Assembly (NCBI GenBank): GCA_002337005.1
Contig: DDFD01000034.1
Location: 2,096 to 54,981, forward strand
Length of the DNA stretch: 52,886 nucleotides
Direction of reading: 5' to 3'
Source of the DNA: Flavobacteriales bacterium UBA1937
GTDB lineage: Bacteria > Bacteroidota > Bacteroidia > Flavobacteriales > Weeksellaceae
The notes beneath the pieces were generated by a model. The model did no database searches. It saw only the letters and a program-made list of their open reading frames with translations, and was not told the origin of the DNA. This document shows, piece after piece, positions 24,610 to 33,578 of the stretch. The first letter of the stretch is position 1; every line of letters begins with the position of its first letter. A program made the position numbers and the translations under genes.

Positions 24610-25644
24610 GTGAAATCTCCTGAAAACGACAAACAAGTTACTATTTATGACATTGCCGCGAAGTTGAAAATATCTCCTTCTACTGTTTCTCGTGCACTAA
24701 ACAATGCGAAATATGTAAACAAAGTCACCAAAAAATTGGTAAAAGATGAAGCTGAAAAATTAGGATATAAACCTAATTCATTTGCTGTAGGACTTCGGAA
24801 CAATCAAAGTAACACCATTGGAATTTTAATTTCAAGGATTAACAGACCTTTTAATTCTGTCTTAATTAGTGGTGTAGAAAAAACTGCCAGACAAGCAGGC
24901 TACAATGTAATTATCTGTCAATCAAATGATTCTTATGAAAACGAGGTTACAGGAGCCGAAGCGCTCTTATCTAGCAGAGTGGTTGGCTTAATCGCTTCTC
25001 TAAGTATGGAAACTGAAAATTTCGAACACTTTCAATCTTTTTTTGATGCTAAAACACCTGTGGTTTTTGTAGATAGAGTACCTAATTTAGACTCTTATAA
25101 AGTAGTTGCTGATGATTTCAGAGCTGGATATATTGCAACACAGCATCTTATAAAAAAAGGCTGTAAAAGAATTGCATTATTGGTAGGTTCCTTGCAAAGA
25201 AATGTGTATTCTGATCGTAAAAACGGCTATATACAAGCTTTACTAGACAATAATCTACCAGTAGATGAATCCCTAATATTAATGCTAAAAACACTAAGCA
25301 CAGAAGAAAGTGAAAAGGCTACCAAAAAACTATTGAGTCTTCCTAATCCACCTGATGGAATTTTCTCTACCAATGACACTGCCGCTGCTGCTGCAATTAT
25401 CACTGCAAAAAAATTAGGCTTTAGTATTCCTAAGCAACTGAAGGTCATAGGATTTAATAATGATTATATTTCCACCATAGTAGAACCATCGCTTACCACG
25501 ATTGCACATCCTGCAGAAAAAATGGGAATTATTGCTGCCGAAAAAATATTACAGCACCTTAATAAAAATACAGAAATGGATACAGATGTATCTGAAATTA
25601 CCATATTAAAAACCAGTTTAATTGAAAGAGATTCTACAAAATAG
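24610..25644 (+). CDS. LacI-family transcriptional regulator
   Basis: A 344-aa regulator that starts with GTG at 24610. The DNA-binding helix-turn-helix and hinge are at about residues 10-60 (VTIYDIAAKLKISPSTVSRAL, then YKPNSFAVGLR). A periplasmic-binding-protein-like sensor domain fills the rest (NTIGILISRINRPF onward). It is divergent from the symporter-GH43 pair and followed by a GH67 gene. The same operator-like motif flanks it on both sides. The likely role is repression of xylo-oligosaccharide and glucuronoxylan genes, released by a xylan-derived sugar. The inducer is inferred. Confidence 0.92.
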   Translation: MKSPENDKQVTIYDIAAKLKISPSTVSRALNNAKYVNKVTKKLVKDEAEKLGYKPNSFAVGLRNNQSNTIGILISRINRPFNSVLISGVEKTARQAGYNVIICQSNDSYENEVTGAEALLSSRVVGLIASLSMETENFEHFQSFFDAKTPVVFVDRVPNLDSYKVVADDFRAGYIATQHLIKKGCKRIALLVGSLQRNVYSDRKNGYIQALLDNNLPVDESLILMLKTLSTEESEKATKKLLSLPNPPDGIFSTNDTAAAAAIITAKKLGFSIPKQLKVIGFNNDYISTIVEPSLTTIAHPAEKMGIIAAEKILQHLNKNTEMDTDVSEITILKTSLIERDSTK

Positions 25645-25670
25645 TTCTGACTATTTTGAATTAAAATCTA

Positions 25671-25681
25671 CAATCGATTTC
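25671..25681. promoter_or_regulatory. Predicted LacI-family operator O2
   Basis: CAATCGATTTC, identical to the O1 core, in the 54-nt gap between lacI and the GH67 gene, 17 nt before the GH67 ATG. In both places the flank on the right ends in TA (TTA or ATA). Confidence 0.6.
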
Positions 25682-25698
25682 ATATAAATTATTACCTT

Positions 25699-27855
25699 AT
25701 GAATTACTTCTATAAAAAGCTAATATTACCATTTTTTACCGTGCTTTTGCTATGTAACAGTTTTACAGCGACCGCGCAAATTACAAAAGATTATGACCTT
25801 TGGCTTCAATATCAAAAATCATCTGTTGCTAATGATATTTTTAAAAACATTGCTTTAAATACTAAAAACGAAACCGATAAAGTCATACAAAATGAATTGA
25901 AAACCGCTTCAGAAAGAATGTTTCAGTACTCTCCTACTTTTTCAAATTCAGGAAATGCTACTTTAATCATCAAGAAAACTTCAGAATTAGAGCCTACTCA
26001 AAAAAATATTATCAATAAAGCAAACGCATTGAATGAAGAAGGTTTTGCTATAGAAACTATTCAAAATAAAGGAAGAAAAACAGTTATAATTACCGCTAAA
26101 ACTTCTTTGGGACTGTTATACGGAACGTTTAGACTTTTGAGAGAATTACAAATCAATCCTTCTAAAAAAGATTTTAGTATAGCAGATGAGCCTAAATTAA
26201 AAGTAAGAATGCTCAATCATTGGGATAATCTAGACGGAACGGTAGAACGTGGCTACGCAGGAAGCTCTATCTGGAATTGGCAGAAACTTCCTGATTTTAT
26301 CGATAAAAAATACATAGACTATGCTCGTGCTAATGCTTCTGTCGGGATAAACGGAGTTGCATTAATTAATGTAAATTCTAACGCGCTTATCCTTACTCCT
26401 CAATATTTGGAAAAAGTAAGTGCATTGGCAAAAGCTTTCAGACCTTATGGAATCAAGGTTTATCTTACCGCTCGTTTTTCTGCTCCCATTGAAATTGGAG
26501 GACTTAAAACCGCAGATCCTTTAAACCAAGAAGTGCAACAATGGTGGAATAATAAAGTAAATGAAATTTATCAATATATACCAGATTTTGGAGGATTTTT
26601 GGTTAAAGCCAATTCCGAAGGACAACCTGGCCCTCAGAATTATGGAAGAAACCATGTAGATGGTGCAAATATGATGGCAAAAGCTCTAAAACCTCACCAC
26701 GGAATTGTAATGTGGCGCGCTTTTGTATATTCTGAAACCGATTCTAGCGACAGAGCAAAACAAGCTTACAGTGAATTTGTACCTTATGATGGGAAATTTG
26801 AAGATAATGTTTTAGTACAAGTAAAAAACGGAGCGATAGATTTTCAGCCAAGAGAACCGTTTCACCCGATGTTCGGGGCAATGCCAAAATCTAAATTGAT
26901 GATGGAATATCAGATTACTCAAGAATATTTAGGATTCAGCACTCATTTGGTTTTTTTACCAAAATTATATGAAGAAGTTTTAGAATCCGACACTTATCAA
27001 CTAGGAAAAGGCAGCACCGTTGCTAAAATTATAGAAGGAAAACCGAATGAATTAAGCGGAATGGCAGGTGTAGCCAATATTGGGAGCGATTTAAACTGGA
27101 CAGGGCATCCATTTGCCCAAGCCAATTGGTACGGTTTCGGCAGATTAGCATGGAATCCCGAACTTAGTTCAGAAAAAATAGCTGAAGAATGGCTTCAACA
27201 AACATTTTCTAAGGATTCTAATTTTGTGAAAACGATTTCAAAAATAATGCTTCAATCTAGAGAAAGCGTTGTAAAATATATGACACCACTTGGTTTACAT
27301 CATATTATGGCGACCAATCATCATTATGGCCCTGGACCTTGGGTAAATGATTTAGCAAGACCAGAATGGAATCCTGTTTACTATCATAAAGCAGATAAAA
27401 ACGGAATTGGTTTTGATAGAACTGCAACAGGTAGCAATGCTCTAGCACAATATTCACCAGAAATTGCTCAATATTATAGTGATTTAAAAACCTGTCCAGA
27501 AGAATATCTTTTATGGTTTCATCATTTACCTTGGGATTATAAAATGAAAAACGGAAAAATCCTTTGGGACAATCTTGGGATTAAATACCAAGAAGGTGTA
27601 AACGAAGTAAAAAATATGATTACCACTTGGGAATCTGCAAAACCATACATAGATGCCGAAAGATATCAGGAAATTGCCCAGTTATTGAACATTCAGTTAA
27701 AAGAAGCTATCTGGTGGAAAGACGCATGTATGACTTATTTTCAAACATTTTCTAACCTACCGTTCCCAAAAGAAATGGAAACCCCAAAACACGATTTAGA
27801 ATATTACAAATCTCTTCAATTTCCTTTTGCACCAGGCATTAAACCGCATTGGTAA
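25699..27855 (+). CDS. aguA: Alpha-glucuronidase, GH67
   Basis: A 718-aa exported enzyme (signal peptide about 1-27, ending ATAQ) that removes 4-O-methyl-glucuronic acid from the non-reducing end of xylo-oligosaccharides. GH67 landmarks: RMLNHWDNLDGTVERGYAG (about 170-188), the acid Glu307 in VKANSEGQPGP, and the base pair, likely Asp359 (FEDNVLVQVKNG) and Glu386 (DFQPREPFHP). The length fits the family. There is no type IX sorting domain, so it is probably periplasmic. O2 lies directly upstream, and a bidirectional terminator lies after it. Confidence 0.95.
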   Translation: MNYFYKKLILPFFTVLLLCNSFTATAQITKDYDLWLQYQKSSVANDIFKNIALNTKNETDKVIQNELKTASERMFQYSPTFSNSGNATLIIKKTSELEPTQKNIINKANALNEEGFAIETIQNKGRKTVIITAKTSLGLLYGTFRLLRELQINPSKKDFSIADEPKLKVRMLNHWDNLDGTVERGYAGSSIWNWQKLPDFIDKKYIDYARANASVGINGVALINVNSNALILTPQYLEKVSALAKAFRPYGIKVYLTARFSAPIEIGGLKTADPLNQEVQQWWNNKVNEIYQYIPDFGGFLVKANSEGQPGPQNYGRNHVDGANMMAKALKPHHGIVMWRAFVYSETDSSDRAKQAYSEFVPYDGKFEDNVLVQVKNGAIDFQPREPFHPMFGAMPKSKLMMEYQITQEYLGFSTHLVFLPKLYEEVLESDTYQLGKGSTVAKIIEGKPNELSGMAGVANIGSDLNWTGHPFAQANWYGFGRLAWNPELSSEKIAEEWLQQTFSKDSNFVKTISKIMLQSRESVVKYMTPLGLHHIMATNHHYGPGPWVNDLARPEWNPVYYHKADKNGIGFDRTATGSNALAQYSPEIAQYYSDLKTCPEEYLLWFHHLPWDYKMKNGKILWDNLGIKYQEGVNEVKNMITTWESAKPYIDAERYQEIAQLLNIQLKEAIWWKDACMTYFQTFSNLPFPKEMETPKHDLEYYKSLQFPFAPGIKPHW

Positions 27856-27890
27856 TTAAGGAATGTAGAAGAAATCTAATAAATTTTTAA

Positions 27891-27926
27891 AAAAAACAGA
27901 TAGCGTTTTTCACTATCTGTTTTTTT
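27891..27926. terminator. Bidirectional terminator between GH67 and araR
   Basis: An ACAGATAG/CTATCTGT stem with flanking A and T tracts on both sides can end transcripts from both convergent genes. Confidence 0.8.
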
Positions 27927-27930
27927 AATT

Positions 27931-28620
27931 TTAAATTTTAAAAATATATCCTTTCGCGATTTTTTCGCGGTATTTTTTTTCATCAAATCGATAAAGAAAA
28001 GAGCCTTTTTTAGAAGACCTCATATCTTTTTCATTCGTTTTTATCAAGATATCCAAACTATTGATTTTACTGATAAAATTTCTCTTGTCATAAGTTTCAT
28101 CAAAAATAGCTTCGTAAAGACTTTGCAATTCTCTCATTGTAAACTTATCTGGAAGCAACTCAAAACCAATAGGTTGCGTAGAAGCTCTATATCTAAGTCT
28201 AGCTACAGCATGATTAACCATTAAATTGTGGTCAAAAATCAATTCTGGAAAATCATTCAAATCATACCACTGTGCACTGTATTTTTCATTAATTTCAAAA
28301 TTATTCTCAATATTAATCAAGGCATAATAAGAAACAGAAATAATTCTTGCAGTAGGTTCTCTTTCTAACTCACTGTAAACTCTCAATTGCTCTAGATAAA
28401 TATTTTCTAAACCTGTAAGAGAATTTAATACTCTATTTGCGGCACAATCTAGAGTTTCATTATCACCAATAAAGCCTCCCATCAAAGACCATTCTCCCTT
28501 TTTGGGTTCAAAATTTCTTTTTATGAGAAGAATTTTTAGGTTATTACCATCAAATCCAAAAATAATACAATCTACCGCCAGAAGATGTTTAGGATATTGT
28601 GAGTAGTTTTTTTTCATCAT
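27931..28620 (-). CDS. araR: AraR-like Nudix-family transcriptional regulator
   Basis: A Nudix-like ligand domain fused to a C-terminal winged helix, as in the NrtR family and Bacteroides AraR. After the start come HLLAVDCIIFGFDGNNLKIL and a degenerate Nudix box (MGGFIGDNETLDCAANRVL). The latter has lost the catalytic RExxEE residues, so it senses rather than hydrolyses. The last 75 or so residues (FTMRELQSLYEAIF...RNFISKINSLDIL) are the DNA-binding part. I start it at the MM pair (28620 or 28617), giving about 229 aa; an upstream ATG at 28698 would add an atypical hydrophobic leader and overlap the promoter. Context with araBDA and the operator copies supports arabinose control. Confidence 0.88.
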   Translation of the reverse strand: MMKKNYSQYPKHLLAVDCIIFGFDGNNLKILLIKRNFEPKKGEWSLMGGFIGDNETLDCAANRVLNSLTGLENIYLEQLRVYSELEREPTARIISVSYYALINIENNFEINEKYSAQWYDLNDFPELIFDHNLMVNHAVARLRYRASTQPIGFELLPDKFTMRELQSLYEAIFDETYDKRNFISKINSLDILIKTNEKDMRSSKKGSFLYRFDEKKYREKIAKGYIFKI

Positions 28621-28637
28621 ACGTTCATAAGCATCTA

Positions 28638-28645
28638 CAAATATA
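28638..28645 (-). promoter_or_regulatory. -7 element candidate of araR (proximal)
   Basis: On the minus strand TATATTTG matches TAnnTTTG, about 17 nt before the chosen start. A second match, TATTTTTG (28684-28677), overlaps the AraR site. Confidence 0.45.
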
Positions 28646-28682
28646 AATCTTTTATGTATTGAAATAAATATATTTACAAAAA

Positions 28683-28703
28683 TAAATGTTGCAAACACAC
28701 TTA
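28683..28703. promoter_or_regulatory. Predicted AraR operator A (araR upstream)
   Basis: TAAATGT-N7-ACACTTA, a 21-bp near-palindrome. The same 14 fixed bases recur at 29142-29162 and 46466-46486. It overlaps a -7-like element of araR, suggesting autoregulation. Confidence 0.7.
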
Positions 28704-29110
28704 TTTATTTAAAACTTAACTTTATATATAAAAATAATACTCTGTAAGTATAAATTTTGGGAGTTTTTTGTAACATTTGATGCTGAAATTTTTGTTAAAA
28801 CAGAAAATATTTTTGTTAACAAAACGTTAATGTTATGTTAAAATTCAAAGTACTTATCGTACATTTATATATGTATTTATTTTACTTGCTTCGCATAATA
28901 AATACGATAACTTAAAGTACATTTAAAATCTGACCATTACAAAAATATCTTAGAGTACATAATTTGCAAAACTACTCTATGCTCATATATAGATATAAAA
29001 GAATGAAACAATAGCATAATTTTTATGATAAGACCACCAATTTTTAACACCATTTTCATATGTTTACATATCAATAAAATCGTCATTTTTAGTAATCTTA
29101 AAAAAAGGTG

Positions 29111-29141
29111 TTTCATATCTCAAATCTTTCGAGTAACTTTA
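29111..29141 (+). promoter_or_regulatory. Promoter candidate of the GH127/146-to-transketolase operon
   Basis: TTTC (29111-29114), a 19-nt spacer and TAACTTTA (29134-29141) match the consensus with one mismatch in each box. Operator B begins at the next base and covers the predicted transcription start. Confidence 0.4.
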
Positions 29142-29162
29142 TAAATGTAAAAACAACACTTA
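29142..29162. promoter_or_regulatory. Predicted AraR operator B (xylan/arabinan operon)
   Basis: A perfect copy of TAAATGT-N7-ACACTTA, 100 nt before the GH127/146 start codon and immediately after a promoter-like element, a position expected for repression. Confidence 0.7.
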
Positions 29163-29261
29163 TTAAATCTTTTGAATACTTTTCTTGAGAATTTAAAAGA
29201 ATAAATGTTAAGCGATATTGTTGTTTAAATAATTATATCATAAATCTGTAAAATTTTGTAA

Positions 29262-31628
29262 ATGAAAAAATTTACAATACTATTTCTGTGCATATCCACT
29301 TTTTCACTTGCTCAAGTGAATCAGAAAGTGAGTTTTTTCCCTCTTGAAAATGTAAAACTCTCTAATAGCATATTTAGTAATGCTACAGATACCAATAAGA
29401 AGTATCTACTGTCTATGAATGCAGATAGACTACTCGCCCCTTACGTAAAAGAAGCTGGGATACAACCAAAAGCCGAAAATTATCCCAATTGGGAAAACAC
29501 AGGACTTGATGGTCATATTGGCGGACATTATGTTTCTGCTCTTGCTCTTATGTATGCTTCTACAGGCGATTTGGCAATCAAAAAAAAGCTAGATTATATG
29601 ATTGATGAATTAGAAATTTGTCAAAATGCATCTGGAAATGGTTATCTCTCTGGAGTACCAAACGGAAAACAAATCTGGAAAGAAATAGCCGAAGGAAATA
29701 TAAAAGCCAATAGTTTTGGACTTAATAATCGTTGGGTCCCTTTGTATAATATTCACAAAACTTATGCAGGTTTGCGAGATGCCTATTATTATACAAAAAG
29801 TGAAAAAGCAAAAAAAATGCTCATAAAACTTACAGATTGGATGAGTAACGAAGTTTCTGGCTTATCTGATGCACAAATTCAGGAAATGTTGAGAAGTGAA
29901 CACGGTGGTCTCAACGAAATTTTTGCAGATGTTTACGAAATTACAGGAAATAAAAAATACCTAGACCTTGCACATAAATTCTCACACCGTGTAATTCTAG
30001 ACCCGCTTTTAGAAAAGCAAGATAAATTGACTGGTATCCACGCCAATACACAAATCCCAAAAGTGATTGGTTTTAAGAAAATTGCTGAGGTAGAACATAA
30101 CCAAAAATGGAGCGATGCCGCAGATTTTTTCTGGCATACAGTTACCGAAAACAGGTCAGTTTCCATTGGTGGAAACAGTGTGAGCGAACATTTTAATGCA
30201 ATGAATGATTTCAGTGGAATGATTAAAAGTATAGAAGGTCCCGAAACCTGCAATACATATAATATGCTGAAGCTTACCAAAGAAATATATGCAGATTCGC
30301 CCAATTCTTCTTACATAGATTATTACGAAAAGGCGCTCTATAACCATATTTTATCATCTCAAAATAGCAAAACTGGCGGTTACGTTTATTTTACACCAAT
30401 GAGGCCTGGTCATTACCGAGTGTATTCGCAACCAGAAACCAGTTTTTGGTGTTGTGTAGGTTCTGGAATGGAAAATCATTCTAAATATGGCGAAATGATT
30501 TATGCACATACCAATAATGATTTGTATGTTAATCTTTTCATTCCTTCTAAAGTAACTTGGACAGAGAAAAATGTAGTTTTAACTCAAGAAAATAATTTCC
30601 CAGAAGTTCCTGAAACCAAATTAATAATCAACTCAATTGGTAAATTACCTTTTTCAATCAAGTTAAGATGCCCAAATTGGACAAATGCTAATGACGTGAA
30701 AATTCTTATCAATGGTAAAGAATTTTCTACTAATAAAGACGCTGAAGGATATTTTACCATTCAAAAAAAATGGAAGAAAGGTGATGTTATTGTAATGAAA
30801 TTGCCAATGCACATTTCGGCTGAACAATTACCAGATCAATCAGATTATTATTCCTTCAAATATGGTCCTATCGTTTTGGCAGCGCCTTTCGGAAATGAAA
30901 ACCAAACAGGACTTTTCGCAGATTCTAGCAGAGGCGGACATATTGCACACGGACCTCAAATTCCTCTGAATGAAATTCCTACCATTTTAGGAGATGCTTC
31001 GTCTATTTTAGAACACATTAAAAAAGATGAAAACACACCACTAAATTTCAAAATATCAGGGCTTTATCCCGAGAAAAATTACAAGAACGGACTTCAATTG
31101 ATGCCTTTTTATAAAATTGAAGAACAACGCTATATTTTATATTTTCCTCAGGCTGATGCCAATAAAATTGAAGCCATCCAAAAAGCTAAAACTTTAGAAG
31201 AAGAAAAAACCAGAGCACTAGACGCCATAACCACAGATAAAGTAAAATCTGGAGAACAGCAACCAGAATCTGACCATTTTGTTCAAAGTAAAGATTCTAA
31301 TACAGGGTATGCAGAAGACCTTCATTTCAGAGATGCAAAAGGCTGGTTCAGCTATCAATTAATCAATAAAAACAAATCCTCGAAATACATTTATGTTACC
31401 TATTTTGATACTCAAAAAAATAGAAATTTAGATATTGAGGTGAATGACAAAAACATTTTTTCAAAAACATTAGAAGGAAAATTTGGAGCAAATCTTCAAT
31501 ACGCTGTAATACCAATACCTGAAACCGAAAAAGGGAAAGAAATTTTGAACATAAAATTTACTGCTTCGGAAAAATCTACCACTGCTCAAATTGTAGAAGT
31601 TAGATTATTAAACCAAGAATTCAAATAA
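29262..31628 (+). CDS. GH127/GH146 beta-L-arabinofuranosidase
   Basis: A 788-aa exported protein (signal peptide 1-17) of the DUF1680 family, which removes beta-L-arabinofuranose. The zinc and catalytic cysteine set is visible: Glu328 and Cys330 in ETCNTYNMLKL, and Cys397-Cys398 in FWCCVGSGMENHSKYGE. It matches Glu338, Cys340, Cys417 and Cys418 of Bifidobacterium HypBA1. The GMENHSKYGE extension resembles GH146 members from Bacteroides more than HypBA1 itself. It is the first gene of a seven-gene co-directional cluster with AraR operator B upstream. Confidence 0.88.
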   Translation: MKKFTILFLCISTFSLAQVNQKVSFFPLENVKLSNSIFSNATDTNKKYLLSMNADRLLAPYVKEAGIQPKAENYPNWENTGLDGHIGGHYVSALALMYASTGDLAIKKKLDYMIDELEICQNASGNGYLSGVPNGKQIWKEIAEGNIKANSFGLNNRWVPLYNIHKTYAGLRDAYYYTKSEKAKKMLIKLTDWMSNEVSGLSDAQIQEMLRSEHGGLNEIFADVYEITGNKKYLDLAHKFSHRVILDPLLEKQDKLTGIHANTQIPKVIGFKKIAEVEHNQKWSDAADFFWHTVTENRSVSIGGNSVSEHFNAMNDFSGMIKSIEGPETCNTYNMLKLTKEIYADSPNSSYIDYYEKALYNHILSSQNSKTGGYVYFTPMRPGHYRVYSQPETSFWCCVGSGMENHSKYGEMIYAHTNNDLYVNLFIPSKVTWTEKNVVLTQENNFPEVPETKLIINSIGKLPFSIKLRCPNWTNANDVKILINGKEFSTNKDAEGYFTIQKKWKKGDVIVMKLPMHISAEQLPDQSDYYSFKYGPIVLAAPFGNENQTGLFADSSRGGHIAHGPQIPLNEIPTILGDASSILEHIKKDENTPLNFKISGLYPEKNYKNGLQLMPFYKIEEQRYILYFPQADANKIEAIQKAKTLEEEKTRALDAITTDKVKSGEQQPESDHFVQSKDSNTGYAEDLHFRDAKGWFSYQLINKNKSSKYIYVTYFDTQKNRNLDIEVNDKNIFSKTLEGKFGANLQYAVIPIPETEKGKEILNIKFTASEKSTTAQIVEVRLLNQEFK

Positions 31629-31644
31629 AAATCTCATCATAAAA

Positions 31645-33564
31645 ATGAAAAATTTAAAGAAATTCAAAATTGTTTTCACCTTATTTTTAGTACTGATAAG
31701 CAGTATAATTATTGAGGGTAAAGTAAAACTCCCAACTCTAATTACGAATGGAATGGTTCTCCAAAGAAACCAAAATGTTACCATTTGGGGAAGTGCAGAT
31801 TCTGGAGAAAAAGTAAATTTAAAATTTCTGAATAAAAAATATCAAACCATTGCTGATAACAGCGGAAATTGGAAAATCAAACTCGCTCCAATGAAAGCTG
31901 GTGGTCCTTTTGAAATGGTGATTAACGACATTACCATCAAGGATATTTTAATTGGTGATGTATGGATAGCATCTGGACAATCTAACATGGAATTACCGAT
32001 GCGAAGACTAAAACCATTATACGGAGATGAAATCAAAAATGCTAATAATCAAAATATCAGATTCTTTACTGTTCCTCAGAAATACAATTTTAAAGCTCCA
32101 CAAACAGAATTAGATGGTGGAAAATGGGAAGCTACCAACCCAGAAACGATTCTTAATTTTTCTGGTGTTGCGTATTTTTTCGCTAAAGAAATAAGCAAGA
32201 AAAATAATGTTCCTGTTGGTATTATCCACACAAGTTTAGGTGGTTCACCAGTACAAGCCTGGATGGATGAAAATTCTCTAAAAAATTATCCTGAATATCT
32301 GGAAGAAGCTAAAAAATGGCAAGATGATGCTTTAATAAAATCTACAGAATCTACAGAATTTGCCCTAAGCAAAGCTTGGTATGCAGAACTAGACCAAAGT
32401 GATATCGGTCTTAATCAACATTGGCAAAATTATGAACTAGATGATTCTGATTGGAAAACCATGCAAATCCCAGGTTCTTGGGAAGACAAAGAAGGTTTCT
32501 TTGACGGTTCTGTATGGCTTAGAAAAGAAATTACACTACCGAAAGATGCTGACAAAAAAGCAGCTTTTCTTAATTTAGGAAGAATAAAAGATGCAGACGT
32601 AACTTACATTAACGGAACTAAAGTAGGAAATGTAACGTATGAGTATCCTCCACGTTGGTATGATATTCCTGCTGGTGTTTTAAAAGAAGGAAAAAACATC
32701 ATCGCAGTTAGAGTTTCTAATGGAAGCGGAAAAGGTCAATTTATTGCAGATAAACCTTATTATTTGGAAATTGACGGACAAAAAATAGATTTAAAAGGTG
32801 AATGGAAGTATAAAATAGGGGCTAAAATGGAAAAAATGGCTCCAGGTCAAACATTTATTCGTTGGAAACCAACTGGACTTTATAACGCAATGATTCATCC
32901 TTTAATTAATTATAATGTGAAAGGTGCACTTTGGTATCAAGGTGAAAGCAATACCGGAAAACCTAAAGAATATGGAGATTTATTAACCAAAATGATATTG
33001 GATTGGAGAAATAAATGGAACCAAAAAGAAATGCCGTTTCTGATTGTACAATTGGCAAATTTTATGGAAGCTAGAAAATTGCCTTTAGAAAGCAATTGGG
33101 CAGAATTAAGAGACCAACAAAGATTAGTTTCTAAAAACGTACCCAATGCCGGACTTGCCGTAACCATAGACTTAGGAGAATGGAATGACATCCATCCGCT
33201 CAACAAAAAATCTGTAGGAGACAGACTAGCACTTTTAGCAGAAAAAATTGCTTACAAACAAAATGTAATTGCAGACGGACCAGTCTATGAATCTATGAAA
33301 ATTGAAGGGAACAAAATTATTCTTACTTTCAAAAAAGGAACAGATAATTTACAACCAACTTCCGATTTAAAAGGCTTTTCAATAAAAGGAAAAGATGGAA
33401 AATATGAATGGGCGAAAGCTAAAATTGAAGGCAATAAAGTTCTGGTTTGGAATGATAATACAAAAGAACCAGTTGCTGTAAGATACGATTGGGCAGATAA
33501 TCCTGATGGAAATCTAAAAAATAAAAGCGATTTACCTGCTTCATCTTTCACCACAGAAAATTAA
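31645..33564 (+). CDS. SGNH carbohydrate acetylesterase, CE20-like (sialate O-acetylesterase family)
   Basis: A 639-aa exported esterase. The SGNH catalytic core has Ser113 in ASGQSNMELPM and the Asp515-x-His517 pair in NDIHPLNKKSVGDRL. The core is interrupted by a jelly-roll domain at about residues 255-385 (WKTMQIPGSWEDKEGFFDG, then SVWLRKEITL). That split layout is the one described for CE20 acetylxylan esterases, and placement before a GH10 xylanase supports xylan deacetylation. Databases often name the family sialate O-acetylesterase. It starts 16 nt after the GH127/146 gene. Confidence 0.85.
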   Translation: MKNLKKFKIVFTLFLVLISSIIIEGKVKLPTLITNGMVLQRNQNVTIWGSADSGEKVNLKFLNKKYQTIADNSGNWKIKLAPMKAGGPFEMVINDITIKDILIGDVWIASGQSNMELPMRRLKPLYGDEIKNANNQNIRFFTVPQKYNFKAPQTELDGGKWEATNPETILNFSGVAYFFAKEISKKNNVPVGIIHTSLGGSPVQAWMDENSLKNYPEYLEEAKKWQDDALIKSTESTEFALSKAWYAELDQSDIGLNQHWQNYELDDSDWKTMQIPGSWEDKEGFFDGSVWLRKEITLPKDADKKAAFLNLGRIKDADVTYINGTKVGNVTYEYPPRWYDIPAGVLKEGKNIIAVRVSNGSGKGQFIADKPYYLEIDGQKIDLKGEWKYKIGAKMEKMAPGQTFIRWKPTGLYNAMIHPLINYNVKGALWYQGESNTGKPKEYGDLLTKMILDWRNKWNQKEMPFLIVQLANFMEARKLPLESNWAELRDQQRLVSKNVPNAGLAVTIDLGEWNDIHPLNKKSVGDRLALLAEKIAYKQNVIADGPVYESMKIEGNKIILTFKKGTDNLQPTSDLKGFSIKGKDGKYEWAKAKIEGNKVLVWNDNTKEPVAVRYDWADNPDGNLKNKSDLPASSFTTEN

Positions 33565-33578
33565 AAAAGAGCATTAAA

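Larger units (their letters stand above)
28621..29261. other. Long divergent regulatory region, no gene seen
   Basis: About 640 nt without a credible frame separate araR from the GH127/146 operon. It contains two perfect copies of the predicted AraR site (28683-28703 and 29142-29162), promoter-like elements for both sides, and an inverted pair TTATCGTA/TACGATAA (near 28854 and 28903) of unknown meaning. Its unusual length for this compact genome leaves room for a small RNA or further operators. Confidence 0.6.

Noticed and set aside
27978..27995. AAATCGATAAAG as another LacI operator
   Set aside because: It lies in the araR coding end and shares only ATCGAT with the operator core.
28621..28698. 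Upstream ATG at 28698 as araR start
   Set aside because: The added residues are hydrophobic and atypical, and the segment holds promoter elements and overlaps the AraR operator region; the MM pair at 28620/28617 fits family length.
29202..29222. TAAATGTT in the GH127/146 leader as a fourth AraR site
   Set aside because: The right half-site ACACTTA is absent, so it is only a half match in AT-rich sequence.
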